This document shows, one piece after another, positions 1 through 11,302 of a stretch of DNA of 18,628 bases. Where the stretch lies: the NCBI GenBank assembly GCA_014904845.1, contig MU119802.1, forward strand, positions 1 through 18,628, written 5' to 3'. The DNA comes from Acephala macrosclerotiorum. Its lineage: Eukaryota; Ascomycota; Leotiomycetes; Helotiales; Mollisiaceae. Under the pieces are notes generated by a model. That model saw only the letters and a list, made by a program, of their open reading frames with translations, was not told the DNA's origin and made no database searches. The first letter of the stretch is position 1, and each line of letters begins with the position of its first letter. The position numbers and the translations under genes were made by a program.

Positions 1-3000
1 TATTTTTATAATATTAACGAATTTTTAATTATTATTAATAATTCGTAGTTTTTAAAATTTAATAATATTTTATTAATCGATTTTTTAATTTTTATATAAA
101 TATAAATAAAACGATATATTTATTATAATTATTAATTATTTAATATAAAGTTTAATAAATAATATTATAATAAAAAAAAATATATAATAATTTCGAGTTT
201 ATTATTTTATTTATTTTATTTTAAATAATAATTTTTAAATCGATTAAACGATATTCGATTTTACGTTCGACGTATTAATAAATTTTTTTTTTTTATCGAT
301 TATTATAATAATAATACAAATTTTAAAAAATTTAATTTATTTAATATAAATTATATATTATTAAATATTATTATTTTAAATCGTACGTATTATCAATTTA
401 TTTTTTTCAATTATTTAAAATATTAAAATTTTATTAAATAATTTATTTATAATAAATCGACGAAAAATAAAAATATTTATATTACGAATAATTGTAATTT
501 TTACTAAAAAATTAATAATAATTAAAATTTAAAAATTTTAAAAAACTTTTTATTTAAATAAATTAAATTTATTCGAAATAAAATTTTTATAATAAAATTT
601 TTTCGTACTATATATAATACTATTAATCGCGAGAATTTTCAATTAATATTAATTAAAATTAATAAATAATTATAAGTATATATTAAAAAACTAGAAAATA
701 AAAATATTAAATAATAATCGAATTATAAAAATAATAAAAAAATTATATTAAAAATAGAAATATTGAATTTATAAATATAAAAAATTTATTATTTTTTACG
801 ATTTTAATTACGTTTTTCGATTATAAAAACGAATTATACGAATAATATATATTAATTTTTATCGATTAATTATTATATAATTTTTTTTAAATCGATTTAT
901 TTTTATATTTATATTACTATTATTATTAATATATAAAACGTTGTAATATTTTATAATATTTTTTTAGTTTATTAAATATATAAAATAAAATATTAATTAT
1001 TATATAAAAAGTATTCTCGTTTATTAAAAAAAATTATAAACGAATATTTAATTATTATAATATCGAAAATTAAAAAAAAAATATTTCAATATATTCGCAT
1101 TAAAAAAATTTAATAAATCTCTAAATATTTTTATATTAATTTCGATTAAAATATATTAATTATTTTCGATTTTAATAAAACGAAAAAACGATTTAAAAAC
1201 GTAATATTATTTAATTTTATAAACTCGAAATTTTAATTATTAAAAAAAATAATAAATATTTTTATTTTTAATCGTTTATATAAAAAATTTATATTGTTTT
1301 TTTATTATAATTTATAATTTAAAATAACTCGAAATTATTATTATTATTAATAATAAAAATAATACAATTTTTAATTATTTTATAAAAATTTATTATATTT
1401 TTTATATTTAATTTTTAATTTTTATCGTTTTTATAAAAAAATATTTTAATCGAATAATTTATTATATTAAAATTATTAAATTTTAAAAATATAATTTATT
1501 TTATATATATTTTATTATTAAAATGTATTTTTTTTTACGTTTTATTAAATTATATATATTTTTATTATATATTCGTTTAATTAATTAATATTTTTTTTTA
1601 TAATTATATTCGAGAATCGATAAAATAAATATCGATTAAATTATTTTAAAACGTTTATTAAACGAGAAAAAAAATTTAAAATTTTATAATATTATTAAAT
1701 AATATATAATATTATTAAATAATATATAATATATTCAAAAAATTATTATAAATAAAAATTCAATAAATCGTAATTTTATTATAATAATACGAAAAAATAC
1801 GATTAATATATTTACAATTTTTTTTTAGTTTTTATAAAAATATAATTTTATAAACGATATTAAAAAAATATATTTTTAACGAATTATAAAAAATAATTAA
1901 TAAATTTTATTTTATATTTTAATTTTATTGAAATTTATAAATTATTATTTAAATATCAATTTATATTTTAATTTTAATATTATATTATATTTATTTAAAT
2001 ATTTTTATAAAAAATTGAATATTATTAAATTTATTATTTTTAATAAAATAAATAATAATATTTCGAAATTCGATAATTTTTAATTAATTCAATAATTTTT
2101 ATTTAATAAAATCGTTTAAAAAATTATAAATTTTTATATCGCGTATTATATATCGATAATTTATTTTATTAGTTTATATTTAAAAAGCAAATAATTAAAA
2201 TAAATATTTTATCGAGAAAAAGTTTTTAATATTATAAAATTATTTATTTATTTTAATCGATTACGAAAAATAATATTCGATTAATTTATTATTTTCGATT
2301 TTTATATTATATTTTTTTATATTTTTATTATTAATAAATCGAGATTTAAAATAAAAAAATCGTTCGATCGTTTATAATTATTAAAAAAAAAAAAAAAATT
2401 AATTATTATTTATTTTTATTTTTATAATATTAATAATAAAAAATTGTATTATTTTAAATATTTATTTTACGATTTTTAATTAAATCGTTTATAGAATTTC
2501 GAATAATCGATAAAATAATTTTTTTTTTTTTATTAAATTGTATACAAAAATCGAGATTTATTTTAAAACAATAAAAAAATATTTTTCGTTATATAAAAAA
2601 TAATAAATTAAAATGATTCGTTTATATAATTACGTTTTTTATTTATAAAAATAATAATAATATTTAATTATATTATTTTAAATATTTGAAATTTATTTAT
2701 TTATAAATTTATAATAAATTATATTAATATAAATTATAAAAATTAAAAAAACGCATTTTTTTAATATTAATTATTATTTAAAATTTTATAATTCAAGTTT
2801 TATAAAAATTAAATTTTTAAACGTAAAAAAAAATTATTTTTAAATTTATTATTATTTTCGATTTTTTTTTAATTTAATAAAACTTTTTATAACGAGAAAT
2901 CGATAATTACAAATAAGTTTTTAATAATAAATAACGAAAAATTTATTACTAATTGTAAAAAAAAATTAAAAATAGTAATAAATTAATAAAATATATATTT

Positions 3001-4495
3001 ATTGAAAAAAAAATTAATCGAAATAAAATTTTCATTACAAATATATTGATTTTTAAATATAAATTCTAAAGAGAAATTATTATTATTATTAAAACGCTAA
3101 AATTGTTTGTAATATATTACGATCGAAAATAATAATATATTTTTATTTCGATATATTTATTAATTAAATTATAATAATTTACGAATATTAAATTTTTTTA
3201 TTAATTATTACATTAAATTAATACGAGTTATTAAATTTATTATTTGAAAAAAAAATATCGATAATTTATAAAATTAATATTAAAATTATAAACGTCTAAT
3301 TAAAAGTTTTTATAAGTAATAATAATTTATTTAAAGAAATTTTATTCGTTAAAATTAAAAAATTTAAATAAATCGTTTTTATAATCAAATATAATAATAT
3401 TTAAAATATTATTCGAATTTTTATTATTATTTTTATTATTTAAAAGTTTTTTCGTTTATTTTTTTTATATTAATCGATATAAAATATCGAAAATATAAAA
3501 TAATACAATTATATTAATAATATTCGAAAAAATCAAAAAAATAAATTTATTATTAAATTATAATATATTAAAAATATTAAAAATTTTAAAATAATATTCG
3601 AATTTTTTTTTTTAAAAAATATTTTTTAAATTAATCGTTTGTATTAAACGAAATTTTTTTTTATATTAAATAAATACGTAAATAAAATTAATATTATTAT
3701 ATTTAATTAATTATATATATTTAAAAAAACGTATTATAAATTCGATTTTATTAAAAAAGTAATAAAATATTTAATATTTATATTACGATTTTAAAAAATT
3801 ATTTATTTAAATTATACGATTTTAAAATATTATTAAATTAATTTAAATTAAAAAAAAATTATATTTGTATTATTATACGAAATTTAAATTTAAAAAAACG
3901 ATTAATAAAAAATATTAAAATTATTATTCGAAATTTGTAAAAACATTTTATTATTATACAAATATTAAATAAAAATAATTATAAAATTTCGAATAATAAA
4001 ATAATTTTTTCGAGAATTATTTTTAAATTTGATTTAAATAATTTTAATTAAATTATATAATTATTTTAATTTTTATTAAAATTAATTTATATTACGATTT
4101 TTAATTTTTATTAAAATTTAATATTAAATCGAGTAATTTTTAATTTTAAAATTAAAATTTTTACGTATAAATAATTATATATAATTTTAACGAGAATTAA
4201 AAATCGTTTTAATAAATTGATTTTTTATAATAAAAATAATTTCGAATACGAAATAATTAATATTATTATATAACGATTTTTAATAAAATCGAAAAAAGTA
4301 AAAAAAATAACGAATAATATTTTATAAAATAAATATTTTATTATAGTATTAAAAAAACGAAAAAAAAAAATAAATAAATCGATCGATTTTAAATTAATAT
4401 CAATTTAAAATATTTCTATTTATTTATTATATTAAAATATATAAATTTAAAAATAATTATTTAAAATAATTAATTCGATTAAATATAATTATTTT
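1..4495. other. RIP-degraded A/T-rich DNA, no gene seen
   Basis: This is long A/T-dominated sequence in which C and G occur mostly as CpG (often TCGA or ACG), with only scattered C or G in other contexts. I looked for long frames and conserved motifs on both strands and saw none; TAA and TTA are too frequent for any frame to stay open. I read it as old transposable-element DNA mutated by the process shown directly by the LTR pair at 10694-11215, but no element family is recognisable here. The only local structure I can point to is the 20-bp duplication at 1686-1732. Confidence 0.7.
1686..1732. repeat. 20-bp A/T tandem duplication
   Basis: Two perfect head-to-tail copies of a 20-bp unit (1686-1705 and 1706-1725, ATAATATTATTAAATAATAT) are followed by a partial third copy of seven bases. 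The unit contains only A and T and is close to palindromic, so it could form a hairpin. A two-copy duplication in such low-complexity DNA may come from simple slippage, and no function is implied. Confidence 0.7.
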
Positions 4496-4645
4496 ATTAA
4501 TTAATTAAAAATAATCGATTAAAATAATCGTTTTTATTAATTAATTAAAAATAATCGACTTTGAAATTAATCGATTAAAATAATCGATTAAAAATAATCG
4601 TTTTTAAAATTAATCGATTAAAAATAATCGTTTTTATTAATTATT
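4496..4645. repeat. Degenerate CpG-bearing tandem array, core TAATCGATTAAAA
   Basis: The segment is built from imperfect direct copies of a roughly 13-bp core, TAATCGATTAAAA, alternating with AATAATCGTTTTT and ATTAATTAATTAAAA blocks. The longer module (ATTAATTAA, then AATAATCG, then TTTTT) recurs near 4497, 4536 and 4610. Each core holds the palindrome ATCGAT, so CpG sites are regularly spaced and denser than in the flanks. It looks like a minisatellite whose non-CpG cytosines have been lost. No flanking gene suggests a role. Confidence 0.6.
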
Positions 4646-7600
4646 TCGTAATAATTGTTTTATTGTAGTTTATAAATTAATAATTTATATATTTATTAAA
4701 TTTTAAATTTTATTTTTTTATTTATTATTATAATTGTATTTGATTTTATAATATAATTATTTATATTTATTATTTTATTATTAATTATTATTTTTTATTT
4801 TATTAATATTTATTTACTTTTTTCTTATTTTAATAATATATTTTTATTTTTTTTGATTTTTATTTTAATTAATTTTTTTTATATTAATTTGTTTTTTTTT
4901 AAAATAAATAAAATTACGATTTGAAAATTTATTTTATATTATTATTTTCAACGTATTATTATACTCGAATTTTATTAACGAATATTATTATTATATTACA
5001 ATTGATTTCAAATAAAATATAATCGATTTTATGAAAATTTTTAATAATTATTTATATTTTTATAATTAATCGAAATAATATACGAATTTTTTTTTTTTTA
5101 ATTAACGATTGTATTTTTGCGATTAATATATTAATTTTTTTTCGAAAAATATTAATTTTGAAATATATTAATTCAAATAAATTAATTTTTATAATAAGAT
5201 TAAAAAATTTGATTTTTAATTTATTTATTATTTTAAAAAAATAAATAATTTTTAAAAATTATTCTCGTATTAATTTCAAAGAATTTAATAATATCATTTT
5301 TAAATTGTATTTATAAAATCGTTTATCGATAATAAATATTAAAATAATAATATTATTAATCGATTTATTTAATATATAAATTAAATTTATTTTAATTGTA
5401 TTTATAATATTAAAATTTATTAAATTATATTTAATATTTATTTATATATATATTTTTTATAGTATTATTAATTTTAATATATTTAATAAAAAAAATTTTT
5501 TTTATCGTATAAAACGTATATAATAATATTTATATATATTTTATTCGTTACGCGATTATTATTATAATTTGATTTTTTTTAACGTTTTACGTATAAATAA
5601 TATAAAAATATTAAAACGAATTTGTATTTTAATAAAATCTTTTTACGTACGTAATTAAAATATATATTATATTATAAAACTTTTATTTATTAATTTTATA
5701 AAAATGTTAAAATAAAAAATATAATTAATAAATTGAATTTTTTTTTATTTTTTTAAATAAATAATTAATAATATTTCAATATATATATATAAATATAAAT
5801 ATAATTTATTTTATTTTAAATATTTTATTTTAATAATAAAAATAATATCGATTTTTAATTCGTAATAAATTTATTTATTTTTTTGATTTTAAATATATTT
5901 AATTTTTAATTTATAATAAATTTATTTGTTTTTTCGACTTTGGATTTTATTTAATAATATAATAAAATTTCAATTAAATAAAATTAAATATCGAATTTTA
6001 ACGATTAAAAAATTTGATATTAAAATTGAAAAATATAAATTTAAATAAATTATTTTAAAAAAAAAAAAAAATACGAATAAATATAAAAAATAAATAAAAT
6101 AAATAATCGATTCTTTAAATTGTAATTTTAATATATTATAATTTTAATTTTAATATTAATTTTTTTTAATTATTTTTATGATTTTTTAAATTAAATTTTA
6201 TTTCGATAATTTTTTTTAATTTTTTATTTCGATTTTAATATTTCTATTTTTATTTATAATAGTTTTTATTTAATTTCAATTAAAATAATAAATTTAAACA
6301 AAATATTTAAAGAAAATAATTATAAATTTCTAAAGTAAAATAATATTAAAATTATTATTTTAATTATATTTATACGATTTACTAAGAAATTATAATTTAC
6401 AATTTTTAAAAAATAATATTTTTTTTAACGAATATAAATTATTTATAATTAATAAATTTTAAATCGAATTTATCGTAAAAAAATTACGTATATAAATAAT
6501 AAATAATTAAATTCAATTTAAATAAATTCGAAAATTTTAAATACAATTTAAAATTTTATTTTTTAAATATAATTTAAATTTTATTAAAATATATAAAATA
6601 TTAATTATTTTTTTATAATTATTATATTATTTATTTTTAAGTTTATTATTAAATTATTTAATAATTCGATTAATATTTCGAATTATAAATTTCAATTTTA
6701 TATTATTTGAATTATTATTAAATCGATATTAATTTTTTACAATTTTAATAAATTATTTTTAAATTTATAATTAATTGAAATTAATATTTTTATATACGAT
6801 TTTAAAAATTAAAATGTGAATATTTATACTCGATTTAATTCTTTTTACGATTACGATAATATTTTTATAATTAATATAATTATTATTAATATTATTTTAT
6901 TTAAAAATATTAATTTTTTATTATTATTACGAAATTTTTCGTTTATTAAATTATTTAATATTATTTAATTTCTTATTATTACAAAATACAAAATATTTTT
7001 TTTTTATTATAATTCAAATAAATTTTTTATTAATTCTAATAAAAATAAATATTTTTATTTCGATAATAACGATATAATTTTAAATAATTTATTCGATAAA
7101 TTTTTATTACTCGAAAAATAATATAATAATACTAATAAAAATTCTAATATTAAAATTTTAATAAATTTTTTTTAATTTCAAATAATTAAATTAATAAAAA
7201 TTACTTTTATTAACAATTGAAATTTTTATAAATCGATCGTAATAAGCGCGAGTTTATCGATAATATTATTACGAATAAATAAATATATAATAATTTAAAT
7301 TTCTCAAATTATTATTTATTTTTTATTTTTATTTCGATTTTCGATATATATTTTATTTTCGCGTATTACTATAAATAATTTAAAACGATTTATAAAAAAT
7401 TTATTTTAAAACGTTAATAACGTAATTTAAAAATTAAATTTAAATTTTTTTTTAAAATTATTCGAATTATATAAAAATAAAATTATTAAATTTATATTGT
7501 TAAAATTAAATATATTAATAATAAATACAATAAAAAATATATTATTAGTAATTAAAACTTCGAATAATTTTATACAAATTATCGTAATAAAAATAAAAAA

Positions 7601-9819
7601 TTAAAAAAATGTATTACTTTAAATAATTTCTCAAATAATATTTATATTAATTACGTTTTAATTTAAATAATAAAATATTTTTTACGTTTTTTCGAAAATA
7701 AAACTTATTTTAATTTTTAGTAATTCGTTTATATTAATAGCGATTATAACGATATTTAAATACGTTATTAAAAGTTTTAAAATATTTTAATTTATTAAAT
7801 AATATTTTTATAAAAATACGAAAAAAAAAAAAATTTATTTTTAAATATATAATTTTAAAAATTACGAATTATTAAACTATAAAAATAATATTTTAAATAA
7901 ATAAAAACGTTTTAAAAATTAATTTAATTATAAAATTTATTATTATTAATTATATTAATATTAAAAAAGATTAAATTATTATAATATTAATTTTTTTGCG
8001 TTTATATTTTATTCGAAATTATTTTATTTAAAATTTTTTTATCGATTTTATTAATTCTTTTTTTTATTTTATTTTAAACTTATTATTAATTTTATTTTTC
8101 GATGTAATTTCAATATTATTATTATAAAACGCTTTTTAAGATTTCCAAATCGATATATTTTTAATAGTTTTACGATTCGCGTATTTTTTTTCAATAAATT
8201 ATTATTTTGAAAATTTAAAAAAAAACGTCGAAATAATAAAAATTCGATTACTAAAAATAAATTAAAAAAAATATTTATTTCAAAAATTAATAATATATCG
8301 TATTAATTTTTTTCGATTATAAAAAATAATTCTAATAAAAAAAATAATATAAATTTATTTTATATAATAATAAATCTTTTTTTTTTAAATTATTTTAATA
8401 ATTTATAATTCTATTACAAAAATTGTATATAATAAATTTTATATATTAATTTTATTATAAAACGAATATATTAAATATTCGAAATTATATTAATATATTT
8501 TTTCAAAGTAATTATTTTTATTATTTCTTATAAATCATATTTTGAACTTTTAAAATAAATATTTTTAATTTAATAATTATTTATTTTAAATTTAATTTTA
8601 TTATTTTTTTTAATAATTATATTATTATATTTATATATTTTTATTACAATTTTTAATTTATTTACGAATTTATTTTTTTTTTATTTTTTTTTTTTATAAT
8701 AAACTCGAAATATTTAAAATTTATTATATTTTAATTAAAAATTACAATTGTAATTTAAATATTTTAAATTTTATCGTTTTAATAAAATTTTTCAAATTAT
8801 ATTTTTATAATTTTAAAATAAAAAGCAATTTAAAATGTATTATTATTACTTTCAAAATAATAAACTTTTTTAAAATTTTATTCGATTTTAAAAATATTTT
8901 AAAAATTTATATATTAATTATTAATATAATAAAAAATTATTTTAATATTTATTTTAATATATATATTATATTTTTTTTTTATTATTTTTAATATTTATTT
9001 AATAATAAATAATAATTTAATTAATATTTCGTTTGATTAATTTTATTCGACGTAAAAAATTAAATTATAAAAAAATTCATTTAAAAAAAAATTATTTAAA
9101 AAAAAATTATAATAAACGATTTAAATTAATTATTAATTTAATTCGTTTTTTTGAAAAAAAAAATAATATATTTAATAAAATATACGAATATTATTCGTAA
9201 ATTGAATTTAAATTTAAATATTTTAATAAAAATAAAAAAAAATATATAATTATTTTATAAAAATATTTTATTTAATACGATTTATTATATAATTAAATCG
9301 ATTTGATATTTATATTATATTCAAATAAAAAACGTAAAACGTTACAAAGATTTTAATTAATTATATAAAATACAATTTTTCAAAATATAATATAAATAAA
9401 AAAAAAATTTATAATTTAAATATAAAATAATTAAATTATTAATTTAATTATTTTTTTAATTCCAATTATTAATTTACGTATTAATTAATATTTTTTCGAT
9501 TTTTTTACGAATATATAAATAATTAAAAATTAAAATAATACAATTTATAATATTTTTTTTATTATAATTAAAATAAAAATTAAAATATATATATAAAAAA
9601 AAAATATAAATATAATATAAAATACTAAAATTAAAAAATATTTTTTATTTTAAAACGAATTTTTCTTTTTTTAAAAATTGTTTAATTAATATTATATAAA
9701 ATATTTATAATTATTATAAAAAATTTATAATATAATCGATATAATTATAAAATTTTTTATTTATTTCTTTTAAATAAACTATTTTTTATAATCGTTTTAT
9801 AAATATTAAATTTTTAAAC
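4646..9819. other. RIP-degraded A/T-rich DNA, no gene seen
   Basis: This continues the left arm: A/T-dominated, with CpG islets such as AAGCGCGAG near 7245 and TTCGCG near 7359. Where I sampled (for example 7081-7380) surviving non-CpG C outnumbers G on the plus strand, roughly 9 to 3 by hand count. Isolated short stop-free stretches occur on the minus strand, but none reached a length or motif that lets me name a protein. It is most likely dead transposon sequence. Confidence 0.65.
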
Positions 9820-10693
9820 TATAAAATTATTTATTAAATTTATAATTAAATAAAAAATTATATTAAAAAATAAATTATATTTTTATTATAAAAATAAAAA
9901 TTATTAATATTAAAATATATATACGTATTTATTACGTATTTTAATTAAAAAAAAAAACTAATATAAAAATTGAAAATATATTAATATTTTTAATTTTAAA
10001 TTTAATTTTTTAAATAATTAACAATTTTTATATTCAATATATAAAAATTATATTAATTAAATATAATATATTAATATATTTTATATTTAAAAATATAATT
10101 TATTATTATTTAATTCTTTTATAAAAAAATAAAAAAAATTATTAAATTAAATATTATTTATTATATAATTAAAAATATATAAAAAATTATTTTAATAATA
10201 ATATTAATATAATTAATATAAAAAAAATTAAATATTTTAATTTTAAATAATAAAATTAATTAATATTATTTATATTTATATAATTAATAATATATTTAAA
10301 AAAAATTTTTAATTATATTAAAATTATAAATTTAATAAAAAAATTCGTATATAATAAAAACTTTATACGAAATTTAAATAAAATTAAAAATATTATTCGA
10401 TTAATAATATAAAATTTAAAATATTAAAAAACGTATAAATAAAAAATTTAAAAATTAAATATACGAAAAAATATTTAAATTTAAATTAAAAATTTTATTT
10501 TTAATAAATAAAAAATAAAAAATTTAAAATAATTAATATTAAAATAATAAATTAAATATATTTTAATATTAATTATTTATTTTATTTAAAAATTAATATT
10601 AATTTTTTTATATATATATAATATTAATATTTTTAATAATAAACGATTTTATTTAAATTTAATAATTTAATTAATTTATTAAAAATTTAATAA
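9820..10693. other. Almost G/C-free stretch left of the LTR
   Basis: This is the most extreme part of the window. It includes 229 consecutive bases without G or C (10117-10345) and a second such run of 178 bases (10466-10643). Only a few CpGs interrupt it, for example 10346-10347 and 10464-10465. No frame, repeat family or RNA gene is visible. It ends exactly where the mutated LTR begins at 10694, so it is probably flanking DNA into which the old retroelement inserted. Confidence 0.7.
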
Positions 10694-10881
10694 TATAGAA
10701 AAATAATAAAATACAAAGTAAAAAAATTTAATCGTAAATTAATTCGTTTTAGTCAATAGATTAAATTTATTCGAAGTAATTCGAAATCCGTAAATCAATC
10801 AATTAATTAATTAAAGTAAAAATAGAAAAAATTATTAATTAGTTTATAATAAGCGAAAACTTTTTATGTACTAAAAAATAC
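10694..10881 (-). mobile_element. Old RIP-mutated LTR, part 1 (split by nested insertion)
   Basis: This aligns base for base, without gaps, to the first 188 bp of the intact element at 10882-11139. By hand count there are 52 C-to-T or G-to-A differences and one transversion (T to A at 10784). All CpG sites in the stretch are kept. The first base matches the TG start of the intact copy (TG changed to TA). The segment stops at 10881, inside the family sequence GACACGTG (here AATACGTA), and resumes at 11144. The minus strand is inferred from the decayed minus-strand frame that ends 85 bp beyond the other end of this LTR. No target-site duplication is visible around the whole old LTR (AATAA before, ATCGT after), so it is more likely the end of a longer element than a solo LTR. 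Confidence 0.88.
10878..10881. repeat. Target-site duplication, left copy (ATAC)
   Basis: ATAC immediately precedes the intact LTR and is repeated at 11140-11143. In the intact family sequence the same site reads ACAC. Both duplicate copies therefore carry the mutated T, which dates the insertion after the C-to-T change. Confidence 0.8.
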
Positions 10882-10967
10882 TGTAGAAGGGCAATGGAGC
10901 ACAAAGCAAAAAGGCCCAACCGTAGGTCAGTTCGTCTTAGCCAGTGGGCTAGACTCATCCGAAGTAA

Positions 10968-11001
10968 TCCGTAATCCGTAAATCAATCAATCAATCAGTC
11001 A
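10968..11001. repeat. Short repeats inside the intact LTR
   Basis: Two copies of the 7-mer ATCCGTA lie head to tail and are followed by four ATCA-like tetramers (ATCAATCAATCAATCA) and a variant GTCA. The same block is present in the old LTR at 10780-10813. There the first tetramers are unchanged while the later ones have lost their C. Confidence 0.75.
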
Positions 11002-11038
11002 GAGTAGAAGTAGAAAGGGTTGTTGATTAGTCTATAGT

Positions 11039-11050
11039 GAGCGAAAGCTC
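11039..11050. other. Small hairpin with GAAA loop in the intact LTR
   Basis: GAGC and GCTC form a 4-bp perfect stem around GAAA, a GNRA-type loop if transcribed from the plus strand. If the element is minus-oriented the transcript would carry a TTTC loop instead. The stem is partly lost in the old copy (AAGCGAAAACTT). Any role, for example in RNA packaging or 3' processing, is speculation. Confidence 0.35.
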
Positions 11051-11139
11051 CTTATGTACTAGAAGACACGTGACCAGCACTGCCCTCGAAACTAGCTATT
11101 TACAAGGATTTTGAAGGGAGAGCATATAGCCCCACCACA

Positions 11140-11143
11140 ATAC
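11140..11143. repeat. Target-site duplication, right copy (ATAC)
   Basis: This is the second copy of the ATAC that flanks the intact LTR. Immediately after it, at 11144, the old LTR resumes at the next base of the family sequence (GTGACC changed to GTAATT), which proves that the intact element was inserted and the old one split. Confidence 0.8.
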
Positions 11144-11215
11144 GTAATTAGTACTACTTTCGAAATTAATTATTTTACAAAGATTTTTGAAAAGAAAATA
11201 TATAATTTTATTATA
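11144..11215 (-). mobile_element. Old RIP-mutated LTR, part 2
   Basis: This matches bases 189-258 of the intact LTR with 24 transitions by hand count and two single-base additions in T runs (72 bp against 70). It ends TTATTATA where the intact copy ends CCACCACA. Taken with part 1, the old copy carries about 39 G-to-A and 37 C-to-T changes, so both strands were mutated about equally. All eight CpGs of the family are kept. On the right the sequence changes character at once, to CpG-rich palindromes and then a decayed coding region. Confidence 0.87.
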
Positions 11216-11302
11216 ATCGTTTTTTTATATAACGAGCTCGTTTCGAGTTTCGAAAAAAAGAACTAGAAAAAAAAAAAAAACTCGTATTAAATAAAGAATT
11301 CA
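11216..11302 (-). other. Possible 3' untranslated region and polypurine tract of the old retroelement
   Basis: This spacer of 87 bp lies between the LTR end and the last stop of the decayed minus-strand frame (TGA at 11300-11302). Read on the minus strand it ends in a purine-rich AAAAAAACGA stretch directly before the LTR, where a polypurine tract primes plus-strand DNA in LTR retrotransposons. It also carries CGAGCTCG at 11233-11240 and CTCGAG at 11306-11311 just beyond, with unusually dense CpG. The polypurine reading is inference, since RIP itself creates A runs. Confidence 0.4.

Larger units (their letters stand above)
10882..11139 (-). mobile_element. Intact, unmutated LTR-like element (258 bp, TG...CA)
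   Basis: This is an island of normal base composition that begins TGTAGAAGG and ends CCACCACA, so it has the TG...CA ends of an LTR. It is flanked by a 4-bp ATAC duplication, or 5-bp AATAC if the last A is counted in the duplication. It holds no open frame. It sits inside an older copy of the same sequence, with identical order and almost no length change. I read it as a solo LTR, or a small non-autonomous LTR derivative, that arrived after the surroundings had been mutated. Visible internal structure is two ATCCGTA copies, a run of ATCA tetramers and a small hairpin. Orientation is inferred from the neighbouring internal region. The family and tRNA primer type cannot be named. A TG...CA miniature element of another class is possible but less likely. 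Confidence 0.8.

Noticed and set aside
4496..4645. CRISPR array
   Set aside because: Units are contiguous and imperfect with no spacers of even length, and the setting is eukaryotic repeat DNA.
7191..7256. Minus-strand stretch of 20 codons reading RAYYDRFIKIS between two TAA codons
   Set aside because: It looks protein-like if the stops were W codons, but it is too short, and I could match it to no family.
10882..11139. tRNA, rRNA or other structured RNA gene in the GC-rich island
   Set aside because: No tRNA A/B box arrangement or cloverleaf was found. TG...CA ends, a flanking duplication and the second mutated copy explain it better as an LTR-like element.
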